Assembly: GCA_016763315.1 (NCBI GenBank)
Contig: JAESTZ010000111.1
Coordinates: forward strand, 1 to 60,975
Length of the DNA: 60,975 nucleotides
From: Robiginitomaculum sp.
Lineage (GTDB): Bacteria; Pseudomonadota; Alphaproteobacteria; Caulobacterales; Maricaulaceae
Direction: 5' to 3'
In this document: one piece after another, positions 8,150 to 16,442 of the stretch
Layout: each line of letters begins with the position of its first letter
Position numbering within the stretch: the stretch's first letter is position 1
Notes under the pieces: generated by a model
What the model was told of the DNA's origin: nothing
Database searches by the model: none
Seen by the model: only the letters and a program-made list of their open reading frames with translations
Translations under genes and position numbers: made by a program

Positions 8150-9217
8150 ATGGTTATATTCACTATGTTGAGTGAAAACACATTACCGCCGCTAATTGGT
8201 CAATCGGTCGAGTTTCTGGCCTCTCTTGATCAGGTTTCAAAAGCAGCAAACCTTAACCGGCCTTTACTCATTATTGGCGAGCGCGGTACCGGTAAAGAAT
8301 TAATGGCGGCAAGGGTGCATTTTCTATCTGGGCGTTGGTCAGAAGATTATGTGACGGTAAACTGCGCCGCGCTTTCGGATAACTTGCTTGAGTCCGAATT
8401 GTTTGGTCATGAAGCCGGAGCATTTACTGGCGCTACCAAGCGACATATTGGCCGTTTTGAGCGAGCAGACAAAGGAACTTTGTTTCTCGACGAAATATCC
8501 AGTGCTTCAGTGCGGGTGCAGGAAAAAATCTTACGAGTTGTCGAATATGGGGAATTTGAGCGCGTTGGCGGCGGGCAGCCTAAGACCTGTAACGTCAGAC
8601 TAATTGGCGCAACTAATCTGGATCTACAAGAGCAAGTAAAAAAGGGCCTATTCAGAGCAGACCTGTTGGATCGATTGGCGTTTGAAGTGGTTACATTGCC
8701 GCCATTACGGGCGCGGTGGGAGGACATTCCAATATTGGCGCAGCATTTCGGGCAAAACATGGTTCGAGAGTTGGGCGGCGAGCAGTTTACCGGCTTTTCG
8801 ATGCAGGCCATGCAAGTATTGATGCAACATAGTTGGCCGGGAAACGTTCGAGAACTGAAAAATGTTATCGAGCGCAACATCCATTACAGCGCAAGCAGCA
8901 ACAATGACGCCAACGTATTTGTTGATGAGATAAAGCTTGATCCATTTGCATCACCCTGGCGGCCTCAAGCAACCACGATCAGTAACAATGAACCGGTGGC
9001 GGTAAAGCAAAATAAAGCACTACCAGAACCGCGAATAGACAAATCATTCATTGAACAGGTATTGATCTTTGAGAGGGTTTTGCTGCGGCGGGCAATGGAT
9101 GACAAGGGACAAAGTTGCGCTAATGCAGCCAGAAGCCTTGGTTTATCTTATGACCAGATGCGACATTATTTACAAAAGCACAAATTGCTCGGCAAGCGCA
9201 AAACGAACACCGGATAA
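8150..9217 (+). CDS. pspF: PspF, sigma-54-dependent transcription activator
   Basis: Enhancer-binding protein without a receiver domain, as in PspF. Walker A GERGTGKE, the sigma-54 contact loop GAFTGA, Walker B GTLFLDEI and the sensor block FRADLLDRLAFEVV are present, with a C-terminal Fis-type helix-turn-helix (NAARSLGLSYDQMRHYLQKH). It opens sigma-54 promoters and is held inactive by PspA. Divergent from the psp operon, whose promoter is a perfect sigma-54 site. The start could also be the ATG at 8165 (MLSENTLPP), which fits the length of other PspF proteins better. Confidence 0.93.
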   Translation: MVIFTMLSENTLPPLIGQSVEFLASLDQVSKAANLNRPLLIIGERGTGKELMAARVHFLSGRWSEDYVTVNCAALSDNLLESELFGHEAGAFTGATKRHIGRFERADKGTLFLDEISSASVRVQEKILRVVEYGEFERVGGGQPKTCNVRLIGATNLDLQEQVKKGLFRADLLDRLAFEVVTLPPLRARWEDIPILAQHFGQNMVRELGGEQFTGFSMQAMQVLMQHSWPGNVRELKNVIERNIHYSASSNNDANVFVDEIKLDPFASPWRPQATTISNNEPVAVKQNKALPEPRIDKSFIEQVLIFERVLLRRAMDDKGQSCANAARSLGLSYDQMRHYLQKHKLLGKRKTNTG

Positions 9218-9291
9218 TTTTACCTTTGCAAAACTGATTGTTAACCCAAACCGACTATAACAGGCTCAAATAAAAAGAACTCTTGTATATA

Positions 9292-9400
9292 CCATCGACC
9301 CAAAAATTGGGCACCGGTTTTTGGATAAGTTGATGGATAACAAAGAAAGCCATACTTAAAAGTCTATTTAATTCAGCCTTTTAAGTATAATAAAGAGCAA
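9292..9400 (+). repeat. Two-hairpin palindromic element A, copy 1
   Basis: First palindrome 9292-9337, centred on GGGCACCGGTTTTTGG with outer arms CCATCGAC and GTTGATGG. Second hairpin: perfect 11-bp stem ATACTTAAAAG (9352-9362) and CTTTTAAGTAT (9378-9388) around a 15-base loop. The element ends just before the glycosyltransferase start. Its core resembles the AAAGTGG-ACCGGTTTT palindromes of Rhizobiales RIME elements. Confidence 0.8.
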
Positions 9401-9405
9401 AATAG

Positions 9406-10215
9406 ATGAGTGATACAGTTTACGATATTCCAACAAAAGGTGATCGCCGCAAGCGCTCGCGACACCTGTGGTTTATCAATAGCTCGTTTGATCTGGTTAA
9501 TTTTGATCAGACAGTTGAGAGAATTTCCGAGCGCGACCCGCAAGCCGAATTTCGTTTTGTAGTAACCCCAAATGTCGATCATTTAGTGCGGATGCAAAAA
9601 GAACCGAAATGGATAAAGTCAATATACCAAGACGCCTGGCTTACGGTTTGTGATTCAAGAATATTAGAACTAATTGCCAAGCTTTCCGGTGAAAATCTGG
9701 AGGTAACTCCCGGTTCTGACCTTACCGAATATTTGTTTGAAAACAGCATAAACACAGATGAAACAATAACAGTTATTGGCGCTAGCGCCTCTGTTATTGA
9801 TGCGGTGACAGCTCGTTATGGCTTAACTGATGTCAGATGGTATGAACCGCCAATGGGTTTGCGAAAAAATCTTGGTGCGGTGCAACAGTGCGCTGACTTT
9901 ATTGCCAATAACCCGGCCAAATTTACATTTATATGTGTCGGGTCTCCACAACAAGAAATGGTAGCCAAAGCAGCTTTACGGCGCGGAGATTGCCAAGGTG
10001 TTGGCCTTTGCGTTGGCGCCAGCCTTGACTTTCTTGCCGGCAAAGTCGCCAGAGCACCAAAGTGGATGCAAAAATCCCGACTTGAATGGCTTCATAGGCT
10101 AATTAGCGAGCCAGCACGCATGTGGCGGCGTTATCTGGTAACAGGCCCAAAAATATTCTTGCTGTGGTGGCGTTGGCAAAATGACCGCAAACAAAACCGC
10201 CCCGAAAAAACATAA
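9406..10215 (+). CDS. WecG/TagA/CpsF family glycosyltransferase
   Basis: GT26-type enzyme of 269 residues that adds a sugar, typically N-acetylmannosamine or its uronic acid, to a lipid-linked intermediate in exopolysaccharide or antigen synthesis. Recognised from the order VVTPNVDHLVRMQKEP, then CDSRILELIAK, GSDLTEY, and the C-terminal CVGSPQQEM and VGASLDFLAGK blocks. No other polysaccharide genes are adjacent, so the product is unknown. A palindromic element occupies the bases immediately before its start; its own ribosome site is weak (AAAGAG). Confidence 0.85.
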   Translation: MSDTVYDIPTKGDRRKRSRHLWFINSSFDLVNFDQTVERISERDPQAEFRFVVTPNVDHLVRMQKEPKWIKSIYQDAWLTVCDSRILELIAKLSGENLEVTPGSDLTEYLFENSINTDETITVIGASASVIDAVTARYGLTDVRWYEPPMGLRKNLGAVQQCADFIANNPAKFTFICVGSPQQEMVAKAALRRGDCQGVGLCVGASLDFLAGKVARAPKWMQKSRLEWLHRLISEPARMWRRYLVTGPKIFLLWWRWQNDRKQNRPEKT

Positions 10216-10273
10216 ACTCCAAAAGATTATCGCAATAAGCTTGACCCTATCGCAACCAGATCTTACCAAGCTA

Positions 10274-10462
10274 AGGTCGGTTTGTTGTTGGGCTTGCCCG
10301 CAACATGACAACAGGGAATACGGTGCGAAAACTTGTTTTCAATTCCGTAACTGTGCCCGCAGCCGTAAACGGTTAGCTGTGATGCCATTACCACTGATGC
10401 CTATGCGTCGGGAAGGGGTATCAATTAGCTCTGATCCGTAAGTCGGAAGACCTGCCGACACT
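10274..10462 (+). ncRNA. Cobalamin (adenosylcobalamin) riboswitch
   Basis: All conserved landmarks of the B12 aptamer occur in order: AAGGTCGGTTT near 10273, GGGAATACGGTGCGAA, AACTGTGCCCGCAGCCGTAA (the B12 box is the GCCCGCAGCC core), CACTGATGC followed by GGGAAGG, and AGTCGGAAGACCTGCCGAC near the 3' end. It lies about 120 bases before btuB, so vitamin B12 should shut down the receptor-transporter operon. The expression platform between 10463 and 10582 has no obvious T-tailed terminator, so translational control by hiding the ribosome site is the likelier mode. Confidence 0.95.
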
Positions 10463-10582
10463 CGTCCGCCTATGATCCGGGGTCAGATCAGCAAGGCGCG
10501 GGTGAATTACCGTTCGTGACGAAATCTTTTGGTGCTGGCGTGGAATGAGTTTCTGCGCTGGATTTTGTCATGGAGTCTGACG

Positions 10583-12448
10583 ATGAAATTTAATTTTTTA
10601 AGTCTTGCTATTATACCGGCAAGTCTGTTTTCAACACTTGTTTTTGCCAATGAAGTAGAAGAATTGGAAGAGCAAATTGTAGTTATTGGGTCAAGAATGC
10701 CTATTCCTGTTTCCCAAATTACCTCTACTGTAACCATAATTGATGAAGAAGAGCTTCTAGCCAGGGGTGATGAATTTGTTGCTGATGCTTTGCGGCGGGT
10801 ACCGTCGTTGGCGGTGAATCGTTCAGGGCCAGCCGGTGGCTTGACGCAAGTACGTGTAAGAGGGTCAGAAGCCAATCAGGTTTTGGTGTTTATTGACGGC
10901 ATGGAAGCCAGTGATCCGTTTTCTGGAAGTTTTGGTTTTTCTTCGGCAATTAGCGCCGGTATTACAAAAATTGAAGTAATGCGCGGTGAGCAATCAGCAC
11001 TTTGGGGAACTGATGCTATTGGCGGAGTGATCAATATTTTAACCGAACCGGTAAAACAAGGCGACCAGTTGAAGGTCAAAATGGAAGCCGGCTCGTTAGA
11101 CAGCTATTCAGGATCAATTTATGTATCTAGCGTAAAAGACGAGCGTAAAATATGGTTGCAAGCCTCTGGTCTACAAACAGCGGGTTATGACGTTTCAGGA
11201 AATTCTGGCGAGCGTGACGGATTTAATCAACGACAAGTTTTTGCCGGCTTAAACCTGCCGTTAAATCAAAACTGGACAGCTCAGTTTCGCGCTAGAACTC
11301 AAAATGCAAAATCAGACTTTGATTCTGATACAGACTTCGATGGCCGATTAAATGACACAGATAGCCAGCTCGATAATGATCTATCAATGGCGCGACTGGC
11401 CATTAAGGGTGAAAGTTTTGATGGAGGGTGGCTTAGCGAGATATATGCATCTTCTTTAAGCAGCCGGACAATTTCCGGTAATTCTACTTCTACAGGAACA
11501 AGAACTAGGGTTGGCGGACAGACCAGTGTTGTTTGGGAAAGTGGTAAGGTTTCGCATCGCTTAACCGGAGTTTTAGAGGGACGTTTTGAAACTTACCAGA
11601 ACCATGCTGGTGCCGGGGCTTTGCAAAACCAGCAGCAACAAGCAAATTCTTATGCTATTGCTGGTGATTATTTGGCTAATAGCGGGCCATTGACGGTTTC
11701 GCTTTCTGCGCGCCATGAGTTTAATGATCTGTTCGACGACACCAATGCGTTACGTGCTGGCCTTGCATGGAATTTTGAAGAGCTGAACGGCAAATTTCTT
11801 GGCAGTGCAGGACAGGGAATTAAAAACCCGGGTTTTTTCGAATTATACGGATTTTTCCCGGCATTTTTTGTTGGCAACCCAAATTTACAAGCAGAAACAT
11901 CAACAGGGTATGAGCTTGGTTGGCAGCAAAGTTTTGCCAAAGGAACGGCCTCGATCACCTTGTTTACAGCAGAACTTAATAACGAAATTTATACTGATTT
12001 TGGGGTGTTCCCGGCAACCGCTCGCAACCGTACATCTGCTAGCACAAGACAAGGTGTTGAACTGTCCGGAGAATTACAGTTAACAAGCAGTATCTTTGCC
12101 AGCGGCAGTATGAGTTTCTTGTCAGCCAAAGAGAACAATATCCCTGAAATACGAAGGCCAGAGTTCTTAGCCAGCCTGTCAGTGTTCTGGCGCGATGCAA
12201 GCGAAAACTGGCAGCTTAGTCTTGGTGTCGATCATAATGGTAGTATGCGTGATACTGATTTTGGCAGTTTCCAACCAGTGACATTAGCCGCATATACCTT
12301 GATACGAGCTAAGGCTTCTCGCAAAGTTGGTGATAATTTCTCGATTTATTTGCGTGGTGAAAACCTTGGCAATGCAAATTATCAAGAGGTATTTGGTTAT
12401 GCCTCGCAAGGAAGGGCGTTATATGGCGGCTTGGCAGCACAGTTTTAG
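10583..12448 (+). CDS. btuB: BtuB-like TonB-dependent vitamin B12 receptor
   Basis: Outer-membrane beta-barrel importing cobalamin with TonB energy. Signal peptide to about FA/NEVEE, a TonB box (EEQIVVIGSRM), a plug domain (LRRVPSLAVNRSGPAGG, VRVRGSEANQVLVFIDG, GEQSALWGTDAIGGVINI) and a barrel ending in Phe (GGLAAQF). The ATG at 10583 is preferred over one at 10529 because GGAG precedes it and the signal peptide then begins at once. The identity as BtuB rests on the B12 riboswitch upstream and the btuFCD genes downstream. Confidence 0.93.
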   Translation: MKFNFLSLAIIPASLFSTLVFANEVEELEEQIVVIGSRMPIPVSQITSTVTIIDEEELLARGDEFVADALRRVPSLAVNRSGPAGGLTQVRVRGSEANQVLVFIDGMEASDPFSGSFGFSSAISAGITKIEVMRGEQSALWGTDAIGGVINILTEPVKQGDQLKVKMEAGSLDSYSGSIYVSSVKDERKIWLQASGLQTAGYDVSGNSGERDGFNQRQVFAGLNLPLNQNWTAQFRARTQNAKSDFDSDTDFDGRLNDTDSQLDNDLSMARLAIKGESFDGGWLSEIYASSLSSRTISGNSTSTGTRTRVGGQTSVVWESGKVSHRLTGVLEGRFETYQNHAGAGALQNQQQQANSYAIAGDYLANSGPLTVSLSARHEFNDLFDDTNALRAGLAWNFEELNGKFLGSAGQGIKNPGFFELYGFFPAFFVGNPNLQAETSTGYELGWQQSFAKGTASITLFTAELNNEIYTDFGVFPATARNRTSASTRQGVELSGELQLTSSIFASGSMSFLSAKENNIPEIRRPEFLASLSVFWRDASENWQLSLGVDHNGSMRDTDFGSFQPVTLAAYTLIRAKASRKVGDNFSIYLRGENLGNANYQEVFGYASQGRALYGGLAAQF

Positions 12449-13343
12449 AGCCTGCTTGATTGTCATTATCGGCTTTTTCTGGCCGATAATGACATTGGCG
12501 CAAGACGAAGTGGTTTCAACATCACTTTGTGCGGACTCTTATGTGCTGGCTTTGGTCGAGCCTAGGCAAATCAAAGCTTTGTCATGGCAAGCAAATAGCA
12601 AATTATCCCGTGCGCCTGATGCCGTAAGAAGCTTACCTCGTGCGTGGCCTAGCCAAGAAGTTTTATTATCATTATCACCGGCTAAAATCGTTTTAGGTTC
12701 TGGGGACAATATTGCTGCAACCAGCTTGGCTGAACATCGCGGTAGTAAGGCCATGCAATTAGCACCAGCAACCGATTTTACCGCTATAGAAAACAACCTC
12801 AGCAAATTAGGCGAGTTTTTAAATAAACAAGGACAAGCCAAGACTGTCATTTCATCGCAGCGCATTCGCTTGCAAAGCTTGCAAGCCCGCAAACAAAGTC
12901 GCCATGAAGAGCCGAGCATTTTATACCTTACCCCGACATTAGGAACTGCCGGTTATGGCACTTTTATTGATGCGGCAATTATAGCAGCCGGTGCAAGAAA
13001 TTTTGCCACAGAATTGGGAATTGAAAACTGGAGTCGAGTGCCATTGGAATTGCTGGCTACGCAGCAGCCTGATTTAATCATTACTAGTTTTTTTCGTAAT
13101 GGCAGCCCCAGTATTTTGCAATTTAGAGCCAATCATTCGATCTTGAAAGGTTTGCAACAAAAAGTACCGCAAAAACATATTCCCGGTGGTTTATGGGTTT
13201 GCGGCGGGCCGTTACTAATTACAGCCGCAGAACAAATCGCTGATGCACTGGATCAACGATACTCCATCGACCCAAAAAGTGGGCACGGAGAATTTGCCAG
13301 CAAAAGTTTATGCGGTTTTGGGGCAAGCAAATGCGACGACTAA
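12423..13343 (+). CDS. btuF: BtuF-like periplasmic cobalamin-binding protein
   Basis: Substrate-binding protein of a type II ABC importer (306 residues). Signal peptide to about TLAQD, then STSLCADSYVLALVEP and LSWQANSKLSRAP, typical of BtuF/FecB proteins that bind corrinoid between two lobes. The start at 12423 has AAGGAAGGG seven bases upstream and overlaps btuB by 26 bases. From about codon 280 onward the frame runs into palindromic element A and the repeat nested in it, so the last 27 residues (from YSIDPKSG to the stop) are repeat-derived and probably not part of the fold. Confidence 0.87.
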   Translation: MAAWQHSFRACLIVIIGFFWPIMTLAQDEVVSTSLCADSYVLALVEPRQIKALSWQANSKLSRAPDAVRSLPRAWPSQEVLLSLSPAKIVLGSGDNIAATSLAEHRGSKAMQLAPATDFTAIENNLSKLGEFLNKQGQAKTVISSQRIRLQSLQARKQSRHEEPSILYLTPTLGTAGYGTFIDAAIIAAGARNFATELGIENWSRVPLELLATQQPDLIITSFFRNGSPSILQFRANHSILKGLQQKVPQKHIPGGLWVCGGPLLITAAEQIADALDQRYSIDPKSGHGEFASKSLCGFGASKCDD

Positions 13344-13368
13344 GATTGTTTTTGGATAAGTTGATGGA
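13263..13368 (+). repeat. Element A, copy 2, interrupted by repeat B
   Basis: Left arm 13263-13286 (TCCATCGACCC...GGGCAC) and right arm 13348-13368 (GTTTTTGGATAAG...GATGGA) match copies 1 and 3. Between them, about 13287-13347, lies a copy of repeat B, from GAATTTGCCAGCAAAAGT to AAATGCGACGACTAAGATT, about 80% identical to 49887-49945. The second hairpin is absent; btuC begins 15 bases later. The left arm and most of B are translated as the BtuF tail. Confidence 0.82.
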
Positions 13369-13380
13369 TGGTACAGAAAA

Positions 13381-14367
13381 GTGATGCGCTTAATTGCTAT
13401 ATTGATGTTTGTGCTGGCAGTATTGCTATTGATTTCCTTGTGTTTAGGGGCGCAACAAATCCCATTAACTGATTTATTGGCAGCGCTTATTGGCCACGGC
13501 GATGAGATAAACCAGATCATTATTTGGCAAATTCGTCTGCCACGTTCATTATTAGCAATATTGGTCGGCGCTGGTTTGGGCGCTAGTGGCGCCGCCTTAC
13601 AAGGACTGTTACGAAACCCGCTGGCTGATCCGGCGGTGGTTGGTATTTCTTCAATGGCCAGTTTATTTGCCGCCTTTATACTCTATAGCGGTCTGGCTGC
13701 TACTTTTGCATGGATGTTATATGCTGGCGCAATGTTAGGGGCTGGCTTGGCCGCGTTGTTCTTATTATTATTGGCATTTGTTCGAGCTTCGGCCACCGGC
13801 TTGATACTTGGCGGTGTTGCCATGTCGGCAATGGCTACGGCGGCCACGGCATTATTGATGAATTTGTCGCCAAACCCGTGGGCGCTATCGGAGATTGCTT
13901 ATTGGCTGATGGGCTCGGTTGCTGATCGTTCCCTGTCTGATGTGTTGTTGGCGGCACCTTTGATACTGTTTGGGGTGCTATTACTGTCCAGAGCTGGATC
14001 GGGGCTTGATTTGCTAAGCCTTGGTGAAGACACAGCGGCCAGTGCCGGTCGTTCGGTTTCCAGTACCGGAAAATGGGTTGTAATTGGTTCGATGTTATGT
14101 GTTGGGGTTGGCGTTGCCAGTGCCGGAGCAGTTGGTTTTGTTGGCTTGGCGGCACCGCATCTGGTAAGACCGTTTGTAAGGCATCTGCCATCACGAACTT
14201 TAATTCCATCGGCATTGGTTGGTGGAATTTTATTATTATTTGCCGACATGGTTTCGCGCTTACTTAGCGGCCCCGGAACGCCGCTTTATCTGGGGGTGGT
14301 AACGGCTTTGCTTGGTGCGCCATTGTTCTTGTTTTTGGTCTGGAAGACCCAAAAGGAGCAGATATGA
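13381..14367 (+). CDS. btuC: BtuC-like ABC importer permease (FecCD family)
   Basis: Inner-membrane permease with about ten helices. The FecCD signature GASGAALQGLLRNPLADPAV is at about 60-80 and GAVGFVGLAAPHLVR near 245. Works as a dimer with BtuD to import the corrinoid delivered by BtuF. GTG (13381) and ATG (13384) are adjacent possible starts, directly behind the right arm of the palindromic element. Its stop overlaps the btuD start by four bases (ATGA). Confidence 0.92.
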   Translation: MMRLIAILMFVLAVLLLISLCLGAQQIPLTDLLAALIGHGDEINQIIIWQIRLPRSLLAILVGAGLGASGAALQGLLRNPLADPAVVGISSMASLFAAFILYSGLAATFAWMLYAGAMLGAGLAALFLLLLAFVRASATGLILGGVAMSAMATAATALLMNLSPNPWALSEIAYWLMGSVADRSLSDVLLAAPLILFGVLLLSRAGSGLDLLSLGEDTAASAGRSVSSTGKWVVIGSMLCVGVGVASAGAVGFVGLAAPHLVRPFVRHLPSRTLIPSALVGGILLLFADMVSRLLSGPGTPLYLGVVTALLGAPLFLFLVWKTQKEQI

Positions 14368-15095
14368 ATATTTTAGAAATTACTGACCTGTCTGCCAAGC
14401 TTGGTTCGTTTAAGATTTTAGATAATGTCAACCTTAACATCAATCCGGGTTTAAATGTCATTATCGGTGCCAATGGATCCGGCAAAACCAGCTTGCTACG
14501 GGTACTTGCCGGATTACTTCCGGCAATAAAGGGGCAAATATTATTTGAACAAAATGACTTGTTGCCTATGAAGCAAAACGATCGGGCAAATATAATCAGC
14601 TATCTGGCACAACACCCGAAAGTACACTGGCCGTTATTAGTTAAAAACCTGGTGGCTTTGGCTCGAAGTAATATTCGCGAAAGTAAGCAGCAAACGAAAC
14701 ATATAATTGAGAAAACTATGGCTGACTGTAATGTTCTGCAATTTTCCGAAAAGCGTATGGATCAACTTTCCGGCGGTGAACGGGCAAGGGTGTTGTTGAC
14801 GCGAGCTTTGGCGGTGCAGGCTGATTTATTGTTAATTGATGAGCCAACGGCAGCTTTGGATCCAGCGCAACAATTATCGATGATGAAGATATTAGCCGCC
14901 GAAGGCGACAAAGGTAAAACCGTGCTTTGCGTTATGCATGACATACCGTTGGCTGCACGTTTCGCGACAAATTTAATTTTGCTGGATAATGGACAGGTTA
15001 CAGCCACAGGAAAATCAGAAAAAGTTTTGACCTCCAAACAATGTGAAGCGGCATTTAATTTGGCATTTGCCGACAATGGTCATTTGGTGTTGTAA
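14364..15095 (+). CDS. btuD: BtuD-like ABC importer ATPase
   Basis: ATP-binding subunit of 243 residues: Walker A GANGSGKTS at about 36-44, signature LSGGERARV near 138, Walker B LLLIDEPTAALD and the H-loop VMHD. It powers B12 import with BtuC. Four-base overlap with btuC indicates coupled translation within the riboswitch-controlled operon. Confidence 0.92.
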   Translation: MNILEITDLSAKLGSFKILDNVNLNINPGLNVIIGANGSGKTSLLRVLAGLLPAIKGQILFEQNDLLPMKQNDRANIISYLAQHPKVHWPLLVKNLVALARSNIRESKQQTKHIIEKTMADCNVLQFSEKRMDQLSGGERARVLLTRALAVQADLLLIDEPTAALDPAQQLSMMKILAAEGDKGKTVLCVMHDIPLAARFATNLILLDNGQVTATGKSEKVLTSKQCEAAFNLAFADNGHLVL

Positions 15096-15120
15096 TGACA
15101 AAGCTAAGTTATGGATAAAA

Positions 15121-15936
15121 ATGAATATGATGGCAAAATTAGATTGGGGGCGATATGTTCCTAACCGGATACAAAGATTTGCTATCGGGCAGAGCAATAA
15201 ACACCCGAAGAGTCTGTTTGGTTCCTTGTGTCGCAAAATAGTGCTTAGCGGTTTGAGCAGCCCATTAGACGTTAAGTTCTGGGGGTCAAAATTTCGTTTA
15301 TACCCAAAAGATAATTTATGCGAAAAGCGGGCATTATTTTCGCGAATAAATTTTGATGCTCAAGAGCGGCAAATTTTACTGGAAATGCTGCACAAGGATT
15401 TCAGATTTATCGATGTTGGCGCTAATGTTGGTCTTTATTCGTTATTTGTTGCGGGCAATGCGGGTAGGCAAGCAAGGGTGTTGGCAATTGAGCCGCAACC
15501 GGTGATTAAACAAAGGCTAAAATTTAATTTAGCTGTAAACCCCGATTGCAACATCACCCATGTTGATTGTGCTGTTGCGGATAAAAAAGGCGTGGCGCAA
15601 ATGTCTATTTCAACCAGTAATCGAGGGGCATCTGGTTTTTCTTTACGTTCAGGTGATCAACCGGACGAGACATTTGAGGTGCAAACTCGCAGTTTGACAG
15701 AAATATTATCCAGCCATGATATGACCGGTGCCGATGCGATGAAAATTGATATTGAAGGCGCTGAAGATCAAGTCTTGCCAGTGTTTTTTGAAACTACAAG
15801 CAAAGATGACTTACCAAAACTACTGATCTTAGAGCGTAATCAGGACTGGTCTGTTGATTGTGTCGAATTGGCTAAATTCTGTGGATACAAGCAAATTTTG
15901 CAAGCACACATGAATGTTGTGTTGGAACTTGGTTAA
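15121..15936 (+). CDS. FkbM-family SAM-dependent methyltransferase
   Basis: Methyltransferase with SAM-binding motif FIDVGANVGLYS, acidic loop AIEPQP and the family motif MKIDIEGAEDQVL. FkbM enzymes usually O-methylate sugars or natural products. Several in-frame ATGs exist; the one at 15121 follows the btuD stop by 25 bases and avoids the 53-base overlap of a longer version starting at 15043. It is the likely last gene of the B12-regulated operon, though a corrinoid-related role cannot be read from sequence. Substrate unknown. Confidence 0.82.
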   Translation: MNMMAKLDWGRYVPNRIQRFAIGQSNKHPKSLFGSLCRKIVLSGLSSPLDVKFWGSKFRLYPKDNLCEKRALFSRINFDAQERQILLEMLHKDFRFIDVGANVGLYSLFVAGNAGRQARVLAIEPQPVIKQRLKFNLAVNPDCNITHVDCAVADKKGVAQMSISTSNRGASGFSLRSGDQPDETFEVQTRSLTEILSSHDMTGADAMKIDIEGAEDQVLPVFFETTSKDDLPKLLILERNQDWSVDCVELAKFCGYKQILQAHMNVVLELG

Positions 15937-15952
15937 AACAGCTTCATTATAC

Positions 15953-16060
15953 TCCATCGACCCAAAAAGTGGGTACCGGTTTTTGGTTAAGTTGATGGAT
16001 CACAAGGCAAAGTATACTCAAAATACTGTTTAATTTAAGTTTTGAGTATACTAAGAGCAA
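15953..16060 (+). repeat. Two-hairpin palindromic element A, copy 3
   Basis: First palindrome 15953-15999 with arms TCCATCGAC and GTTGATGGA around a central GGTACC. Second hairpin: perfect 13-bp stem AGTATACTCAAAA (16011-16023) with TTTTGAGTATACT (16040-16052) around a 16-base AT-rich loop. It separates the convergent methyltransferase and regulator genes and reaches the stop codon of the regulator at 16051-16053. Confidence 0.82.
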
Positions 16061-16353
16061 TATATTCCATGTAATGCGCCTAAAACGGCCTTTACCTCTG
16101 TTCCAGACACGGAATAATAAACTGTCTGCGCTTCACGTCTTGTTGAAACAAAACCGTCATCACGTAAACGAGCCAGATGTTGTGACAATGCCGATTGGCT
16201 GAGACCCACCTGCTTGGCCAATGCACCAACTGATTGCTCATCTTCGGCCAATATACATAATACCAACAACCGTTTTGGGTTGCTCATTGCTTGTAACAGT
16301 GCCGATGCTTGATCAACATTTTGTTCAATATCTTGTAGGGCAGTATTGCGCAT
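16051..16353 (-). CDS. bigR: BigR/SqrR-type persulfide-sensing ArsR regulator
   Basis: Winged-helix repressor of 100 residues (SVGALAKQVGLSQSALSQHL is the recognition region). Two Cys, C33 in LLVLCIL and C99 in GIYCS, sit where BigR/SqrR carry the pair that forms a polysulfide bridge with reactive sulfur, releasing DNA. It is divergent from a persulfide dioxygenase gene, the usual BigR target. The stop codon lies in the edge of a palindromic element. The symbol is by family resemblance; a metal-sensing ArsR is less likely given the Cys placement and context. Confidence 0.85.
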   Translation of the reverse strand: MRNTALQDIEQNVDQASALLQAMSNPKRLLVLCILAEDEQSVGALAKQVGLSQSALSQHLARLRDDGFVSTRREAQTVYYSVSGTEVKAVLGALHGIYCS

Positions 16354-16396
16354 ATTAGCATTCGCTCATATATGGTAGGTTAGAAGGAATCATTAT

Positions 16397-16419
16397 AGGG
16401 TAATTATTAAAATAACCCT
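16397..16419. promoter_or_regulatory. Candidate operator of the persulfide regulator
   Basis: A 23-base imperfect palindrome with arms AGGGT and ACCCT and an AT-rich centre (nine of eleven pairs match) lies between the divergent regulator and dioxygenase genes, 24 bases before the dioxygenase start. Size and place fit an ArsR-family operator; binding is inferred only. Confidence 0.45.
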
Positions 16420-16442
16420 GATAAAATAAAGGAAGCTGATTT

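Noticed and set aside
8407-8880. 157-codon antisense frame within pspF
   Set aside because: Runs opposite the conserved AAA+ domain; Cys/Ser/Arg-rich composition typical of antisense frames.
9292-9400. Rho-independent terminator of pspF
   Set aside because: Both hairpins lack a following T-run and recur elsewhere as a dispersed element, so a repeat is the better explanation, although it may still affect transcript ends.
10181-10441. An 86-codon open frame between the glycosyltransferase gene and btuB
   Set aside because: It lies over the cobalamin riboswitch, has no ribosome site and no protein-like features.
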